Notes: generated by a model from the letters alone, not told the origin. DNA of 17,525 nucleotides from JAAYZK01 sp964535025 (GCA_964535025.1 CAZHRW010000181.1:1-17525); one strand, 5' to 3'. Positions 1 through 7,782 are shown, numbered from the stretch's first letter. Translations and numbers: made by a program.

Positions 1-78
1 CTCACGACGCCGCAGTTGCTGTTCAGCTAGGAGTTCCCGCGATCAGGGCCTCCAGAGGACTTACACCTCCAAGTCATC

Positions 79-94
79 GTGCCATGCCTGGCAC
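79..94. other. short perfect hairpin
   Basis: The sequence GTGCCA-TGCC-TGGCAC is a perfect 6-bp inverted repeat with a 4-base loop. It lies just beyond the terminator of the response regulator gene and has no T-run on either side, so it is not itself an obvious terminator. The rest of positions 1-78 shows no supportable gene. Confidence 0.35.
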
Positions 95-100
95 ACCGCG

Positions 101-127
101 TAAAAAAGCCCGCGACGCCGCGGGCTT
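101..127 (-). terminator. Rho-independent terminator of the response regulator gene
   Basis: On the minus strand a 9-bp GC-rich stem (AAGCCCGCG at 106-114 in plus-strand terms, pairing with 119-127) closes a 4-base loop and is followed directly by a run of T (the A-run at 102-107 on the plus strand). It lies 22 bases after the stop codon of the minus-strand gene at 149-817. This is the only canonical intrinsic terminator I found in the window. Confidence 0.88.
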
Positions 128-148
128 GGACGTCGATCCCGATCCCTC

Positions 149-817
149 TCAGGCGTTGGGTCCGGCCGCGGCGTCGATGAGCCCTTCGCGGAAGGCGAAG
201 TGGATCAGTTCGCTGCGGTCGTGGACGTCGAGTTTCCGCATGAGGTTGGTCTTGTGGACGTCGACGGTCTTGGGTTTCAGCGCCAGCCGTCCGGCGACCT
301 GCTTGACGGAGTGGCCCTCGGCGAGCAGCTTGAAGACGGTGCGTTCGCGGGCGGTCAGCTTCGAGTAGGGCGTCACCGGCTCTCGGGCCGCGGCGTCGCG
401 AACATAGCGGCCGCGGGCGGGGACCAGTTCGGAGGGGAACCGTTTCTGCCCGCCGAGCACGACGTCGATGGCCGAGTACAGCTCGTCGAGGCCGGCGGTT
501 TTGAGCACGACGCCGGCGGCGCCGCACTTCATCGCCTGGGCCATGATCTCGGTCTGCGTGTACGGGAGCATTACCAGCACCCGCGTGGGGCTGGAGAACC
601 GGTGGAGCTGGCGGCTGACCTCCAGGGCGTCCAGCCCGGCGATGGTCGAGTCGATCAGCAACAGGGCCGGCGGCTGCTGGCGGCAGCTTTCCAGGGCGGC
701 GAACCCGTCGGTGACCATGTCGATCACCGCCGTCTGCGGCCGCGCCTCCAGCAGGTGCCGCAGGCCGTGGGCGAACAGCTCGTGCGTATCGGCCAGTACG
801 ACCGTTGTCGTGCGCAT
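149..817 (-). CDS. LuxR/NarL-family two-component response regulator
   Basis: Cytoplasmic DNA-binding response regulator of 222 residues, the usual NarL/FixJ length. An N-terminal receiver domain (about 1-120) has the expected phosphoacceptor Asp56 in an IDSTIAG context and the conserved Lys106. A C-terminal LuxR-type helix-turn-helix (about 150-210) begins LTARERTVFKLLAEGHS. I chose the ATG at 817 because a GGAGG (826-830 on the plus strand) lies 8 bases upstream. An in-frame GTG at 832 would put that GGAGG inside the gene. Two receiver positions look unusual: the second acidic residue of the pocket is Thr (ADTH instead of DDH), and the Ser/Thr switch after strand 4 appears to be Leu84. No histidine kinase is nearby, so the signal is unknown. 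The gene is monocistronic, ending at a strong terminator. Confidence 0.93.
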   Translation of the reverse strand: MRTTTVVLADTHELFAHGLRHLLEARPQTAVIDMVTDGFAALESCRQQPPALLLIDSTIAGLDALEVSRQLHRFSSPTRVLVMLPYTQTEIMAQAMKCGAAGVVLKTAGLDELYSAIDVVLGGQKRFPSELVPARGRYVRDAAAREPVTPYSKLTARERTVFKLLAEGHSVKQVAGRLALKPKTVDVHKTNLMRKLDVHDRSELIHFAFREGLIDAAAGPNA

Positions 818-1078
818 GGACTCAGCCTCCACGCTCGGCGTATGGCGCCGATCCGACAGGGGCGGGGCTAGCCGCCGCCGACGGCGCGCGGGCGCCTACA
901 GCGAACGTCTGTCATCGTCTTCTGGGGAATCCGCCCCGATGTGGCTACCGCTCCGCGGGAGGCTCGGCTACGACCGAGCGGGTCCGACCCGTGCTGGGCT
1001 CCGGATCGGCACGCAGGAAACATCGGCCAGCCGGGGAGGAAAACCTTAGCCGATTTGCAGGGGATCCGCCGGGCGGCA
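818..1078. other. intergenic leader region of the response regulator gene
   Basis: No supportable gene. It must hold the promoter of the minus-strand response regulator, but I see no convincing -35/-10 pair. Several short inverted repeats are nested: a 7-bp outer pair (936-942 with 1020-1026) encloses a 6-bp hairpin (962-967 with 974-979) and a 5-bp hairpin (990-994 with 1009-1013). This could be a folded leader RNA, but in GC-rich DNA it could also be chance. Confidence 0.3.
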
Positions 1079-1578
1079 AAATCCGAAATCCGAAGCACGA
1101 AATACGAAACAAACGGACAATGACAAAACGGGGATCTCCTCCCATTTTCGTGGTTGGTCGGGGGTTGCTGATGTTAACGACGGAGATAGCCACAAAGGAC
1201 ACAAAGATAGAACGGCAAGAACGGCAACGACACAGCCAGCCACAGAGGCTACAGAGGGCACCCAGCCTAGCGGCAATAAGCGACTTGAATCTTCTTTCTC
1301 TATGTTCTCCCCCCTCCGCCAAGGCTTCGGCGTGGCAAGCCGTGCCCTCTGCGGTAGAAGGCATTGTCGTTCTTGCCTTTGCGTTCTTTGTGCCCTTTGT
1401 GGCTCTCCTCGCGGCAGGCTGTTTGCGGCGACAAAGCAACCACGAAAACGGGGTGAGATCCCAAAACGGCAAAAACGACGGGACGGCAGGCACACGATGA
1501 GAGGGTTTGGCCGTTTGGACGTTTGCCGTTGATCCGTTTCGGATTTGTTTCGTATTTCGTGCTTCGAGTTTCGGATTT
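1079..1578. repeat. nested inverted-repeat element E1
   Basis: About 500 bp bounded by near-perfect 35-bp inverted arms, 1079-1113 and 1544-1578, which match at 33 of 35 positions by my count. The left arm begins AAATCCGAAATCCGAAGCAC. A second inverted pair lies inside (1189-1206 with 1386-1403). Base composition is AT-richer than the flanking genes. The 20-mer CCGTTTGGACGTTTGCCGTT (1511-1530) recurs exactly in E2 at 14003-14022. The right arm ends 23 bp from the stop codon of the hydrolase gene. Open frames through the element yield only repeat-derived peptides and are not genes. Confidence 0.85.
1189..1403. repeat. inner inverted pair of E1
   Basis: An 18-bp sequence at 1189-1206 (GCCACAAAGGACACAAAG) recurs inverted at 1386-1403 with one mismatch, about 180 bp apart, inside the outer arms of E1. 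The interior also carries further AAAGG/GGCAAGAACG-like words on the left and their complements on the right, so the symmetry extends beyond the 18-mers. This motif differs from the outer arm motif, so E1 looks like one repeat family nested in another. Confidence 0.75.
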
Positions 1579-1586
1579 CCGCTCTT

Positions 1587-1603
1587 GAGCGGCCCGGCCG
1601 CTC
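1587..1603 (-). other. GC hairpin overlapping the hydrolase stop codon
   Basis: GAGCGGCC (1587-1594) and GGCCGCTC (1596-1603) form a perfect inverted repeat around one central base, overlapping the last codon and stop of the minus-strand hydrolase gene. No T-run follows on the minus strand, so it is at best an incomplete terminator. The repeat element E1 begins just beyond it. Confidence 0.4.
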
Positions 1604-2450
1604 AATAGCGGCGGTAGACGGCCGGGGCCTCGCCGTCGAGCGTGGCGGCGGCGTCGCCGCCGGTGACGGCGTCGACGAAGGCGGGGTCCCACTGGGGGGC
1701 GCGGATCAGGGGGGCGACGTACCGGCGGACGAAGTCGGCGGCGACCACGGAGGTATGGCCGCCCCAGTGGCCGGCGGCGGTCATCCCGGGCCGATGGGGG
1801 ATCTGGTAGACCCGGTCGGCCCACCCGCCGGCGTCGGGGGGCAGGTTGAACCCGACCCGCCCGGCCGAGCTGGTGTGTCGGCCGTCCATGGTCCCGGCGA
1901 CGGTCGTGCCGACGCCCAGGAACAGCACGTCGCTGCCGCTGTGGAAGTTCACGATCCCCCGCCGGCTGCGGGCGACCGCGGCCGCCAGCGGGTAGTCCGG
2001 CGACAGCGACGCCGCCAGCAGGATGATGCCCTCGACGACCTGGCCCTCGTCCAGCGCCTCGGTCGTCCACACCGCCATCGCCCCGCCCCCGGAGTGGCCC
2101 ACCAGCACCACCGGCCGCGACGGACAATCCCGGCGGTAGGCTTCGATCCGATCGGCGATCTTCCCGGCCTCCTCACGGTTGCGCTGCTCGGCCCGCAGGT
2201 TGTACAGCGGCGCCAGCGGCACCGTCCAGTCCACCGGCTCGATCGCGTAGGGCACACCGCCGTCGGCCAGCCCCTCGCAGATCGCCTCGTTCAGCGGACT
2301 GCGCCCCTCGATCCCCGTGAACACCAGCACCAGTCCCCGGTCCAGCCGTGCGGCCGTCACGTAGGGCTTGGCCCCACAGCCGCCCAGCACGCCCGCCAGG
2401 GCGACGGCGGCCGTCAGGATGATCAGTCTCAACCACATGGCATGACTCAC
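1602..2450 (-). CDS. putative lipoprotein alpha/beta hydrolase
   Basis: Secreted serine hydrolase of the alpha/beta-hydrolase fold, 282 residues, probably lipid-anchored. A hydrophobic N-terminal segment ends in a lipobox-like LGGC with Cys25. The nucleophile elbow is GHSGGG with Ser120. Plausible remaining triad members are Asp174 in HSGSD and His232 in GGHTS near the C-terminus. The substrate cannot be told from sequence. The GTG at 2450 overlaps the upstream gene's TGA (GTGA), which implies translational coupling. The alternative ATG at 2438 gives a protein four residues shorter with the same lipobox, and the upstream GTGAG could serve it, so the exact start is open. The gene ends in a hairpin and then E1. 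Confidence 0.82.
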   Translation of the reverse strand: MSHAMWLRLIILTAAVALAGVLGGCGAKPYVTAARLDRGLVLVFTGIEGRSPLNEAICEGLADGGVPYAIEPVDWTVPLAPLYNLRAEQRNREEAGKIADRIEAYRRDCPSRPVVLVGHSGGGAMAVWTTEALDEGQVVEGIILLAASLSPDYPLAAAVARSRRGIVNFHSGSDVLFLGVGTTVAGTMDGRHTSSAGRVGFNLPPDAGGWADRVYQIPHRPGMTAAGHWGGHTSVVAADFVRRYVAPLIRAPQWDPAFVDAVTGGDAAATLDGEAPAVYRRY

Positions 2451-4060
2451 TCTCGGACGACACGCACCACGATATCATCGAAATCGGCGCCGTCCTCACT
2501 GCTACGCCCGCCGTCGTCCCGCAGGTTCCGCCCGACACTGTATAATACGTACCCCTCGCCCTCGCGCCGATAGATCAACGCCTTGCCGCTGAACGGATCG
2601 ACCGGCAGCGACTCGACGTATCGCCCCACCAACGACTCGAGGCGCTCCGGATATCGCCCGTGCTCGGCGCGGGCGATGTCGAGGGCCAGGGCCAGGAGGG
2701 TGAGGTGGCGGCCGATCATCCATTCGTGCGACAGCTCACGCGCGATGGTGATATCGACGTCGAAACCGGACTCGTCGCTCAACGCCACGGCCGTCATGAT
2801 CTCGGTGGCCCGGCGCCGCAGTTCGGCGGGATCGCCGCCGCCCCGCGCGACCCGGCGGCAGAGGGCCGGGAGCTCCTCATCGAGGATCCGGCGGCCCTTG
2901 CGCTGCTGTCGATCATCTTCGGCCTTCATGGCCTCGCGCGCTTTGGCCCGCGCGGCCGCGTCGTCGACGCGCATGACGGCAACCGCCCTGTCGATGCCGC
3001 GATTGACCTCCATGAGCACGGCATCCCAGTCCACGCCGGCGGCCAGGAGAAGGCGATGCTCGCGCGGGGCGGGCAGTCTCACCATCGACGCCATAGGAGA
3101 CTGCGCGAATTGCTCGACCCACTGGGGGTCCGTCAAACCCATGACCAGGTAAAGGTTGAAACACCGTTCGACCTCATCGATGATCTTCGCAGGCGGCGGC
3201 AAGGCAGACAATTGGCGAAGTTCATCGGCATAGCGACGTGCCAGATCCGGTGTGAGTTGCCCGCCAACGATGACCGACTGATCGCCCACACCCGCGAGCG
3301 CATCCGTGCCCAGCCCCACCAGCCACTCGATGAGCGTGCCGCCACCGCCCACCAGGCGCCCCAGGCGATGGAGGGTCAGCAGATCGGCCAGGGCGCCGGC
3401 GACGTCACCATCGTGCAGCCTGGCCATCGCCCGGCACTGCAGCGCTCGACCGGCATCAGCCACCGCTCCCAGTCCCGGCAGGCGAACCACGAGATCCGTC
3501 TCGGATGGCTCGAGGAGGAAGAAGAACCGCGGCCGCTTCGATGCCTCGGTTACCAGGGCAAGCGGCGTGTCGTTCGCGGTCAGCCAGGCGGCGACGAGCG
3601 GCAGGTCGTCGGCCGCCCACGGACCTTCCATGGCCTCGATGCGTTGCAGCCAAACCGGGTCTCCGACATCCTTTTCGCTCTCGGGGGCGTGACGCCCCGC
3701 GTAATCCTCGAAGCTCACAAAGGTGTCGTCCTCGTCCGGCATGGCCGCCAGACCGGTCAGGCGGAGGGCCTGGTCAACACGGTCTTCCGCCACAAACTCC
3801 GCCCCTAACGCCCGCAGCAGCAGCGTCGCCGCGTTGTTGTCGGGCGTGACACCCGCCGTCAAGCGGGCCCGCAGTGCCGCGGTGTAGTCGATCGTCCCGT
3901 CAGGGCGGACGGGGCCGTCGACGTACGTCGTGTCGCGGCCGATCGTGAGGTTCACCCGCGGCGGCGACGCTTCTTCGGCCGCGATGAGCGGCGCGAGGGT
4001 GACCAGGAGCGTCAGCAGCGCGAATCGTGTGCCCGATAAGACAGCCATCGTCATCCCCAT
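2447..4060 (-). CDS. secreted planctomycete-type hypothetical protein
   Basis: About 537 residues. An N-terminal hydrophobic signal sequence (about residues 8-28, ending near AAEEA) suggests export. The long middle is helical, rich in Ala, Leu and Arg, and has no catalytic motif I recognise. The last 72 residues have a characteristic pattern: GRYP at 468-471, VDPFSG at 487-492 and YSVGRN at 507-512, followed by an Asp/Gly-rich end. I know this pattern from large secreted planctomycete families and from pseudopilin-like tails, but its function is not established. ATGs at 4060, 4054 and 4048 are all in frame; a GGGGA five bases before 4048 favours the last. The gene overlaps the downstream hydrolase by 4 bp, so the two probably act together in the envelope. 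Confidence 0.75.
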   Translation of the reverse strand: MGMTMAVLSGTRFALLTLLVTLAPLIAAEEASPPRVNLTIGRDTTYVDGPVRPDGTIDYTAALRARLTAGVTPDNNAATLLLRALGAEFVAEDRVDQALRLTGLAAMPDEDDTFVSFEDYAGRHAPESEKDVGDPVWLQRIEAMEGPWAADDLPLVAAWLTANDTPLALVTEASKRPRFFFLLEPSETDLVVRLPGLGAVADAGRALQCRAMARLHDGDVAGALADLLTLHRLGRLVGGGGTLIEWLVGLGTDALAGVGDQSVIVGGQLTPDLARRYADELRQLSALPPPAKIIDEVERCFNLYLVMGLTDPQWVEQFAQSPMASMVRLPAPREHRLLLAAGVDWDAVLMEVNRGIDRAVAVMRVDDAAARAKAREAMKAEDDRQQRKGRRILDEELPALCRRVARGGGDPAELRRRATEIMTAVALSDESGFDVDITIARELSHEWMIGRHLTLLALALDIARAEHGRYPERLESLVGRYVESLPVDPFSGKALIYRREGEGYVLYSVGRNLRDDGGRSSEDGADFDDIVVRVVRE

Positions 4061-4353
4061 CTATCGAGTCTTGGCGATACGGCCCCAACAGACGACAGGG
4101 GCACCATCGCCGATCGTGGAGCCCATGTCAAGGCTTGTCATGAGCTTAGCAGACGCGGGGCGCCGGGGTTCGACATGCAGGGCCTCGACCGACCGGGCGG
4201 GGGCGGTTGGGGGCCGGGCGCGCCGGTGTGAACCCCGGCGGGGCCGCGGCCGTAAGGGCTTACAACGGCCGGTGGCGATCGCCGGTGAACTCCGCGGGCG
4301 GATGTGCCGATAAGTTATTATTGTAACGCTAGCTCTGACACGAAGGTGGGCGC
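4061..4353. promoter_or_regulatory. divergent intergenic region with palindromes
   Basis: This 293-bp gap separates minus-strand (2447-4060) and plus-strand (4354 onward) genes, so it should carry both promoters. Three symmetric sites stand out: CGCCGG...CCGGCG (4221-4240), the palindrome GTAAGGGCTTAC (4252-4263) within a longer bulged stem (4248-4270), and GGCGATCGCC (4274-4283). They are followed by an unusual AT-rich patch (4311-4327) containing TATTAT (4316-4321), a possible -10 element without a recognisable -35. Any of the palindromes could be an operator. No gene was seen here. Confidence 0.35.
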
Positions 4354-5277
4354 ATGGCGGCAGTGTCGCGGCTGAGACGGTGGGTCCGCCTGGGACGTCC
4401 GCGCCAGTGGTCGAAGAATGTCCTGGTCCTCCTGCCGGTGATCTTCGCCCAGAAGGCCGACGATGTCCGGGCGTGGCTGTATGCGCTGGGGGCGACGGCG
4501 GCGTTCTGCCTGGCGTCGGCGGCGGTGTACGCCTTCAACGATATCCGCGACCGCCACGCCGACCGCCTGCACCCCCGCAAGAAGGACCGCCCGATCGCCG
4601 CCGGGACGGTCAGCGTGCGGGAAGGGGCGGCGTTCTCGGCCGTGACGGCCCTGGCGGCGCTGGGACTGGCCGCGACGCTCCATCCGCTGGCCGGCGGATT
4701 GATCGCTTCGTACCTGGCGCTGCAACTGGTCTACACGCTGTCGCTGAAGCGCCGGATGATCGCCGACGTGATCTGCATCGCCCTGGGCTTCGTTCTGCGG
4801 GCGGCCGGCGGGGCCGTGGTGATCGACGCGCCGCCCAGCCCGTGGCTGATCGTGTGCACCTTCACGCTGTGTCTGTTCCTGGGCTTCTGCAAGCGGCGGG
4901 CGGAGCTGGCCACGATGGGCGACCGCCCGGAGACGATGGCGTACCGTCGCACGCTGGGCGGCTACGACCCGGAGCTGCTGACCCACCTGATCACCCTCTC
5001 GGCGGGCATCGCGATCGTCAGTTTCCTGCTCTACGCCGTCAGCGACGAGACGGTGGCGCGGTTCCGGACCGACTACCTCGTCTACACGCTGCCGCTGGTG
5101 GTCTACGCGATCTGCCGCTTCGCCATGCTGTCGATGTGGGGCCGCTACGACGACCCGGCCGAGCTGATCCTGCGGGATCGGCCCTTCCAGGCCGCGGCGG
5201 CGGCGTGGCTTGCGGCGGTCCTGGCAATCATCCAATGGGGACCCTATATTCGTGACTGGATCACGCGGACCTGGTGA
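4354..5277 (+). CDS. UbiA-family prenyltransferase, decaprenyl-phosphate phosphoribosyltransferase-like
   Basis: Polytopic inner-membrane enzyme of 307 residues, the normal length for the family. The first Asp-rich motif, NDxxDxxxD (Asn62, Asp63, Asp66, Asp70), continues into DRLHPRKKDRPIA, and the second motif is YTLSLKRRMIAD (Tyr127, Lys132, Asp138). The opening GRPRQWSKNVLVLLP and the later FCKRRAEL are features I associate with the branch that makes decaprenylphosphoryl-5-phosphoribose from polyprenyl phosphate and PRPP (Rv3806c type), not with quinone or heme prenyltransferases. An AAGGTG (4343-4348) precedes the ATG. It is the first gene of the plus-strand cluster, 15 bp before the thioredoxin-like gene. 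Substrate choice is inferred; another polyprenyl-phosphate transfer is possible. Confidence 0.87.
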   Translation: MAAVSRLRRWVRLGRPRQWSKNVLVLLPVIFAQKADDVRAWLYALGATAAFCLASAAVYAFNDIRDRHADRLHPRKKDRPIAAGTVSVREGAAFSAVTALAALGLAATLHPLAGGLIASYLALQLVYTLSLKRRMIADVICIALGFVLRAAGGAVVIDAPPSPWLIVCTFTLCLFLGFCKRRAELATMGDRPETMAYRRTLGGYDPELLTHLITLSAGIAIVSFLLYAVSDETVARFRTDYLVYTLPLVVYAICRFAMLSMWGRYDDPAELILRDRPFQAAAAAWLAAVLAIIQWGPYIRDWITRTW

Positions 5278-5292
5278 GAGAAGGACCTGCCG

Positions 5293-6162
5293 ATGAGCGA
5301 CCCGGACACCACGACACCCCCACGGACCGAACCGCCGACCAAGACGCCGTCGAAGCGAGATCGGCTGATCAAGACGGCGTTCCTGGTCGTCGCGCTGGGC
5401 ATCGTGGCGTGGAAGGTCATCCAGCCCCAGTTGACCATCCCGCTGCCCGGCTGGACCACCGACCTGCCGGCGGCGCTGGCCCAGGCCAAAGCCACCGGCC
5501 GCAAGCTGGTGGTCATCATGTACGACAACCCGCAGAACCACACCTACAAGAACAAGCTGCGGACCATCGTCAGCAAGGAACAGAACCGCGAGGCGATGGA
5601 CGAGGCCGACATGCTCCGCGTCCAGGCGCGCCTCAAGAAGGAAGACCCGCTGGCCAAACGCTTCGGTGTCAGGAGCTTCCCCACCACGCTGCTGCTGAGC
5701 TCCGAGGGCGAGCTCATCACCCGCTGGGTGGGCAACATCGGCGAAGTCGAGTTCCGCCAGCGGTTCCTCAAGGGCGAACGCCAGCACCCCCTGGCCGGCT
5801 GGACCACCGATCTGCCGGCGGCCCTGGCCCAGGCCGAGGCCGACCGCCGCAAGCTGGTGGTCCTCGTCTACGACACCCCGCAGAATGACACCTACCAGAA
5901 CGAACTGCGGACGGTCGTCAGCAAGCAGGAAAACCGCCAGGCCATGGATCGCGCCGACGTGCTCCGCGTCGAGGCGCGCCTCGCGGAGGACGACCCGCTG
6001 GCCCAGCGTTTCGACATCACGAGCTTCCCCACCACACTGCTGCTGAGCCCCGACGGCGAGGTCATCACCCGCTGGGTGGGCGGCATCGACGAAACCGATT
6101 TCCGCGAGCGGTTCCTCGAGGGCGACCGGCAGCCTGCCATGGCGAGCGGCCCGGCACCATGA
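5293..6162 (+). CDS. membrane-anchored tandem thioredoxin-fold protein without CxxC
   Basis: 289 residues: a short polar N-terminus rich in Pro and Thr, one transmembrane anchor (about 27-43), then two thioredoxin-like domains in tandem (50-164 and 166-280). The two are identical at 81 of 115 positions by my count. Each keeps the SFPTT segment with the cis-proline and a LLLS...GE...RWVG strand typical of the fold. The site where CxxC would lie reads YDNPQN or YDTPQN, and the protein has no cysteine at all, so disulfide chemistry is excluded. A structural, chaperone or partner-binding role in the periplasm is more likely. AAGGA (5281-5285) lies 7 bases before the ATG. The stop overlaps the next gene (ATGA), so it is co-translated with the GT-C protein. 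Confidence 0.82.
   Translation: MSDPDTTTPPRTEPPTKTPSKRDRLIKTAFLVVALGIVAWKVIQPQLTIPLPGWTTDLPAALAQAKATGRKLVVIMYDNPQNHTYKNKLRTIVSKEQNREAMDEADMLRVQARLKKEDPLAKRFGVRSFPTTLLLSSEGELITRWVGNIGEVEFRQRFLKGERQHPLAGWTTDLPAALAQAEADRRKLVVLVYDTPQNDTYQNELRTVVSKQENRQAMDRADVLRVEARLAEDDPLAQRFDITSFPTTLLLSPDGEVITRWVGGIDETDFRERFLEGDRQPAMASGPAP
5440..6132 (+). repeat. intragenic tandem duplication (2 x 345 bp)
   Basis: Positions 5440-5784 and 5788-6132 encode the two thioredoxin-like domains and align without gaps at protein level, separated by one codon. Long blocks are identical or nearly so at DNA level, such as the stretches coding for GWTTDLPAALAQA and ITRWVG. The duplication therefore looks fairly recent or is kept similar by conversion. 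Substitutions are spread over all bases, many of them conservative or charge-altering (Lys to Glu or Gln). Confidence 0.9.
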
Positions 6163-7724
6163 CCTTCAGCGACACGCCGCACGATGTTGCGATCCGCCCG
6201 CGACGGCCGGCGTGGCAGGTGTACCTGCTGACGGCGGCAGCGGCGCTGGCGCTGTACGCGACGACCGTCGGACGGGGACCGGCCTGGCAGGACAGCGGCC
6301 TGCACCAGTACCGTGTCCTGAGGGCCGAGTATACCAACCCTATGGGCCTGGCCCTGGCCCACCCCCTACTGATTGTGATGGGCCAGCCGCTGCGCCTGCT
6401 GGGCGACGCGAGAGTGCCCACGGCGCTCAGCCTGCTGAGCGGGCTGGGCATGGCCGTGGCGGTGGCCAACGTCTACCTGCTGGGCCGATGGCTGACCGGG
6501 CGGGACGGCCCGGCGCTGGTCGCGGCCGTCCTGCTGGCGACCAGCCACACCGCCTGGTGGCTGGCGACCGTCGCCGAGACCTACTGCTGGGTCACCGCCG
6601 GACTGACCACCGAATTGCTGCTGCTCGTGGCCCTCCTGCGCCGCCCCCGCTGGCCGTACGCGGCCGCGCTGGCGCTGGTAAATGGGCTGGGGTTCAGCCT
6701 GCACAACTTCGCCCTGCTGCCGCTGCCGGTGTACGTGACGGTCGTGGGCATCGGCCTGCTCCGCCGGCGCCTGCCGTGGGCGACGATTCCGGCGGTGGTC
6801 GCCGCCTGGCTGGCCGGGGCGTCCCTGCAGGTGGGGCTGATCGTTCACCACGGGCTGACCGGCGGCGACTGGGGCGCGACGCTCCGCTCGGCGCTGTTCG
6901 GGGCGTCGTGGCAGGATGACGTGCTCAGTTCCTCGCCGGCGGTCGTGCTCAACGGGGCGATGTTCATCGCCCTCAGTTGGCCGCTGCTGGCCCTGGCGCC
7001 GGTGGTGTACGGGTGGGTCCTGATGGGCCGGCGTGTCGGACGGGCCGTCGCGGCGGCGCTGGGTGCCGTGGGGTTGATCCACCTGCTGTTCGCGATCCGG
7101 TACCCGGTGCAGGACCAGTTCATGTTCCTGCTGCCCGGTTACGGGCTGTTCGCGGCGGGCGCGGCGGTCGGCGTCGACGGGATGAGCCGTCTACGTCCGC
7201 CGTGGCGACGGGCCTGGACGGTGGGCCTGGCGGCGTCGATCGTCCTGACCCCGGTGCTGTACGGCGTGACGCCGATGGTTATCAAAGCGATGGGTAAATC
7301 GATCCGTCCGGGCAAGTCCTGGCCGTATCGTGACGAAGAACGTTACTGGATCACCCCTTGGAAGTGCGGGGAGACCTCCGCCGCCCGCTTCGCCCGCGCG
7401 GCGTTGGAGCAGGCGTCGGCGGCGCCGGAGCGGTCGGTCATCCTCCCGTCGGGGATGGCCACGTTCCCGCTGCAGGTCCTCCAGGCGGCCGAGGACGATT
7501 GGACCGATGTATGGATCGTGCCGCTGGATCACGAGGGCTGGGCGGCGTCGGAGCAGGACCTCGACGCCTGCCGCGCCCTGGCCGATGGGCGGGCCGCCTA
7601 CGTGGTCAACGCCACGCCGTGCCCGATCGAGGCCCTGCAACCGCTTGTCGCAGCGGCGTCAACCGACCCGCTCGTGCGGATCGAGTGGCCCCGCGACAGG
7701 GACGGCGCGGCCCGGGGCCCCTGA
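6159..7724 (+). CDS. polytopic GT-C type glycosyltransferase, DUF2723-like
   Basis: Inner-membrane protein of 521 residues with about ten hydrophobic segments up to roughly residue 380, then a soluble C-terminal region of about 140 residues. After the first membrane helix comes WQDSG (Asp45-Ser46-Gly47), then an amphipathic stretch leading to LALAHPL. This resembles the DSGE...HPPG loop of DUF2723/GT-C proteins, which use polyprenyl-phosphate sugars on the outer face of the membrane. I infer a glycosyltransferase that uses a lipid-linked donor, possibly one made via the UbiA-type enzyme two genes upstream. The ATG overlaps the preceding stop by 4 bp and has no strong ribosome site of its own. 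A generic PMT/GT39-like family member is the alternative reading. Confidence 0.72.
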   Translation: MTFSDTPHDVAIRPRRPAWQVYLLTAAAALALYATTVGRGPAWQDSGLHQYRVLRAEYTNPMGLALAHPLLIVMGQPLRLLGDARVPTALSLLSGLGMAVAVANVYLLGRWLTGRDGPALVAAVLLATSHTAWWLATVAETYCWVTAGLTTELLLLVALLRRPRWPYAAALALVNGLGFSLHNFALLPLPVYVTVVGIGLLRRRLPWATIPAVVAAWLAGASLQVGLIVHHGLTGGDWGATLRSALFGASWQDDVLSSSPAVVLNGAMFIALSWPLLALAPVVYGWVLMGRRVGRAVAAALGAVGLIHLLFAIRYPVQDQFMFLLPGYGLFAAGAAVGVDGMSRLRPPWRRAWTVGLAASIVLTPVLYGVTPMVIKAMGKSIRPGKSWPYRDEERYWITPWKCGETSAARFARAALEQASAAPERSVILPSGMATFPLQVLQAAEDDWTDVWIVPLDHEGWAASEQDLDACRALADGRAAYVVNATPCPIEALQPLVAAASTDPLVRIEWPRDRDGAARGP

Positions 7725-7782
7725 CGCGTGCCGGTCGGTCGGACCCTCGGAAAAGATCGTCCCATTTCGAGGGCAACGGGTT

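Noticed and set aside
945..1532. Several open frames of 76-182 residues across E1
   Set aside because: Their peptides (for example with RSTKYETN-like strings) are simply translations of the inverted-repeat motifs, which recur at other loci in the window.
4318..5787. Minus-strand open frame of 489 residues opposite the UbiA and thioredoxin-like genes
   Set aside because: It spans two convincing plus-strand genes, has Gln/Arg/Asp-rich composition and no domain.
5440..6132. Template/variable repeat pair of a diversity-generating retroelement
   Set aside because: The differences between the two copies are not confined to adenines, both copies lie in one frame as complete domains, and no reverse transcriptase is present.
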